The translations under genes and the position numbers were made by a program. Below the pieces are notes generated by a model, which did no database searches, was not told the DNA's origin, and saw only the letters and a program-made list of their open reading frames with translations. A stretch of 40,113 nucleotides of DNA from Massilia sp. ST3 (lineage in GTDB: Bacteria > Pseudomonadota > Gammaproteobacteria > Burkholderiales > Burkholderiaceae_D): assembly GCF_018119405.1 (NCBI RefSeq), contig NZ_JAGPWC010000044.1, positions 1 through 40,113 of the forward strand. Direction: 5' to 3'. Shown here piece after piece: positions 37,936-40,113 of this stretch (the stretch's first letter is position 1; every line of letters begins with the position of its first letter).

Positions 37936-40071
37936 ATGAACCGTCCACACATCCTGCTCGTCGCCGCCGCCGCCGCCAGCGCCGCGGCGCTCGCTCCCGC
38001 CTGGGCCGCCCCGGCTTCGCAACTGGAAGCGTCGAACCCCTTCGCCAAGGAAAGCAGCCTGCCGTTCAACTACCCGGCATGGGACAAGATCCGCAACGAA
38101 CACTTCGCGCCGGCCTTCGCCGAAGGCATGCGCGTGGAAGCCCTCGAGGTCGAGGCGATCGCCAACAACAAGGCCGCGCCGACCTTCGACAACACCATCG
38201 TCGCCATGGAGCGTTCGGGCCGCCTGCTGGACCGCGTGAGCGCCGCCTTCGGCACCCTGTCGGGCTCCTACACCAACGACACCATCATCGCCTTGAGCAA
38301 GGAACTGGCCCCCAAGCTGGCCGCCCACGGCGACGCGATCCGCCTGAATCCCAAGCTCTACCAGCGCATCAAGACCCTGTACGACAAGCGCGACAGCCTG
38401 AAGCTGGACGCCGAGTCGAAATACCTGCTCGAGCGCTACCACACCGACTTCGTGCGCGCCGGCGCCAAGCTGTCCGATGCCGACAAGGTCAAGCTCAAGG
38501 ACTACAACGCCCAGCTGGCCGCCCTGCAGACCCAGTTCGCGCAGTTTACCCTGAAGGAGGCGAATGCCTCGGCGCTGGTGGTCGACACCCGCGCCGAACT
38601 GGCCGGCCTGTCGGACAAGGCGATCGACAACGCCGCCGCTGAAGCGAAAAAGCGCGGCATGGACGGCAAGTTCGTGATCCCGGTGGTAAACACCACTCAG
38701 CAGGCCGGCCTGTCGGTGCTGACCAACCGCGCCACCCGCGAGAAGCTGCTGGCCGCGTCGATGGCGCGCGGCAGCCGCGGCGGCGAATTCGACACCCGCG
38801 ACACCGTGCTGAAGATCGCCAAGCTGCGCGCCGAGCGCGCCGTGCTGCTGGGCTACCCGAACCACGCCGCCTACAACCTGGAAGACCAGACCGCCAAGTC
38901 CACCAAGGCCGTCAACAGCCTGCTGGCCGAATTCGCCAAGCCGGCGGTGAACAACGCCAAGAAGGAAGCGCTTGAAATCCAGAAGGTGATCGACGCGGAG
39001 AAAGGCGGCTTCCAGGCCGCCGCCCACGACTGGGGCTTCTACAGCGACAAGGTGCGCGCCGAGCGCTACGCCTTCGACGCCGCCCAGCTCAAGCCTTACT
39101 TCGAGCTGAACCGCGTGCTGCAGGACGGCGTGTTCTTCGCCGCCAACAAGGAGTTCGGCATCAGCTTCAAGGAGCGCAAGGACCTGCCGGCGTATAACGA
39201 GGACGTGCGCGTGTTCGACGTCTTCGACACCGACGGCAAGCAGCTGGCGATCTTCACCTTCGACCCGTATGCGCGCTCCAACAAGCGCGGCGGCGCCTGG
39301 GCCAACGCCTGGGTGGGCCAGAGCAGCCTGCTGGGCACCAAGCCTGTCATCGCCAACAACCTGAACGTGGCCAAGCCGGCCGCCGGCGAGCCGACCCTGC
39401 TGACCTACGACGAAGTGCGCACCACCTTCCACGAGTTCGGCCACGCCCTGCACGGCATGTTCTCGAACGTGAAGTACCCGCGCTTCTCGGGCTCGCGCGT
39501 GCCGCGCGACTACGTCGAGTTCCCGTCGCAGGTGAACGAGATGTGGATGGCCTGGCCGGAAGTGCTGGCCAATTATGCCAAGCACTACCAGACCGGCGAG
39601 CCGATGCCGAAAGAGCTGCTGGACAAGGTGCAGGCCTCGCAGCAGTTCAACGAAGGCTTCCGCACCACCGAGTACCTGGCGGCCGCGCTGCTGGACCAGG
39701 CCTGGCACCAGCTGTCGCCGAACCAGATCCCGTCCGACGTGCTGGCTTTCGAGGCTGAAGCACTGAAGAAGGCGGGCGTCGACTTCGCCCTGGTGCCGCC
39801 GCGCTACCGCAGCGCCTACTTCTCGCACACCTTCTCGGGCGGCTACTCGGCCGGCTACTACGGCTACCTGTGGGCCGAGAAGCTGGACGCGGACACCGTC
39901 AACTGGTTCAAGGAAAACGGCGGCCTGACCCGCAAGAACGGCGACCACTTCCGCAAGACCCTGCTGTCGCGCGGCGGTACCATCGACGCCATGCAGATGT
40001 ACCGCAACTTCAGCGGGCGCGATGCGAAGGTGGAGCCGCTGCTGGAGCGTCGTGGGTTGATGGCTAAATAA
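37936..40071 (+). CDS. Secreted M3 family peptidase (Dcp-like), second of two
   Basis: This paralogue of the preceding peptidase has 711 residues. The ATG at 37936 begins a signal peptide (MNRPHILLVAAAAASAAALAPAWAAPA); an in-frame ATG 12 codons upstream would put polar residues in front of it. The zinc motif HEFGH is at 499-503, and the following segment reads VEFPSQVNEMW. The two proteins are strikingly alike: ALHGMFSNVKYP, LLTYDEVRT and GDHFRKTLLSRGGT are identical in both. They therefore look like a recent tandem duplication. The gene ends 42 bp before the window edge. Confidence 0.92.
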   Translation: MNRPHILLVAAAAASAAALAPAWAAPASQLEASNPFAKESSLPFNYPAWDKIRNEHFAPAFAEGMRVEALEVEAIANNKAAPTFDNTIVAMERSGRLLDRVSAAFGTLSGSYTNDTIIALSKELAPKLAAHGDAIRLNPKLYQRIKTLYDKRDSLKLDAESKYLLERYHTDFVRAGAKLSDADKVKLKDYNAQLAALQTQFAQFTLKEANASALVVDTRAELAGLSDKAIDNAAAEAKKRGMDGKFVIPVVNTTQQAGLSVLTNRATREKLLAASMARGSRGGEFDTRDTVLKIAKLRAERAVLLGYPNHAAYNLEDQTAKSTKAVNSLLAEFAKPAVNNAKKEALEIQKVIDAEKGGFQAAAHDWGFYSDKVRAERYAFDAAQLKPYFELNRVLQDGVFFAANKEFGISFKERKDLPAYNEDVRVFDVFDTDGKQLAIFTFDPYARSNKRGGAWANAWVGQSSLLGTKPVIANNLNVAKPAAGEPTLLTYDEVRTTFHEFGHALHGMFSNVKYPRFSGSRVPRDYVEFPSQVNEMWMAWPEVLANYAKHYQTGEPMPKELLDKVQASQQFNEGFRTTEYLAAALLDQAWHQLSPNQIPSDVLAFEAEALKKAGVDFALVPPRYRSAYFSHTFSGGYSAGYYGYLWAEKLDADTVNWFKENGGLTRKNGDHFRKTLLSRGGTIDAMQMYRNFSGRDAKVEPLLERRGLMAK

Positions 40072-40094
40072 AGCGTTTGTAGCCTGCATGTAAC

Positions 40095-40113
40095 TTGGAT
40101 CCCGGCGAAGGCC
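40095..40113. repeat. Partial palindrome at the window edge
   Basis: The last 19 bases (TTGGATCCCGGCGAAGGCC) match the left arm, GAAG loop and start of the right arm of a palindrome like that at 28758-28789. The window ends before the arm is completed, so this may be a terminator for the second M3 gene. Confidence 0.5.

Noticed and set aside
37903..40089. A 728-codon open frame on the minus strand across the second M3 peptidase gene (and a similar 675-codon one across the first, 35701-37728)
   Set aside because: Long antisense frames are expected in GC-rich coding DNA. The translation is His/Gly/Ala/Val-rich with no domain, and the plus-strand genes are unmistakable M3 peptidases.

Overview
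The window is GC-rich chromosomal DNA with dense, uninterrupted genes. It looks like a betaproteobacterium of the Burkholderiales, most likely an Oxalobacteraceae (Massilia/Telluria-like) chromosome. This is an inference from three things: the gene order ABC transporter-bolA-murA-hisG-hisD...hisE-HIT-tatABC, the short (HisZ-dependent) HisG, and protein sequences typical of that group. No rRNA, tRNA, CRISPR array, insertion sequence or prophage was found. The content is mostly core metabolism and envelope functions, with a few secreted hydrolases.

Layout. 1-238: a leader with an inverted pair of REP-like elements and a promoter-like sequence. 239-3431: an ABC exporter pair, a BolA/IbaG protein and murA. 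3434-11060: a complete histidine operon, hisG-hisD-[DNA methyltransferase]-hisC-hisB-hisH-hisA-hisF-hisI-hisE. The methyltransferase is translationally coupled to both neighbours. 11184-13175: a HIT hydrolase and tatABC. 13254-23458 (minus strand): a secreted PHB-depolymerase-type esterase, a DUF885 metallopeptidase-like protein, and an S9 prolyl oligopeptidase coupled to a SNF2-family helicase. 23551-24636: hemE. 24637-25172: the only gene-free stretch over 300 bp, with an unusual AT-rich, DnaA-box-rich structure. 25173-31618: priA, a lone dihydrolipoyl-dehydrogenase-like flavoprotein, a DUF1857/SRPBCC protein and rep. 31772-33943: an RTX/M10 metalloprotease-like protein with a DUF4214 tail. 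34015-35509: slyX and a GMC-type oxidoreductase. 35722-40071: two tandem secreted M3 (Dcp-like) peptidases.

The most notable feature is the hemE-priA intergenic region. It holds about ten DnaA-box-like 9-mers, including a duplicated box pair, on both sides of an approximately 88-bp tract of about 27% GC. This is the architecture of a replication origin or a DnaA-binding locus. The second is an apparently orphan beta-class DNA methyltransferase inside the his operon. Other points are two families of dispersed palindromes (one supplies the stop codon of the SNF2 helicase gene), a serralysin-like protease whose Met-turn methionine is leucine, and nested repeats in the GMC-M3 divergent promoter region.

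Starts were chosen from ribosome binding sites, overlaps with the upstream stop, and family N-termini. Long open frames antisense to real genes are common in this GC-rich DNA and were left out.
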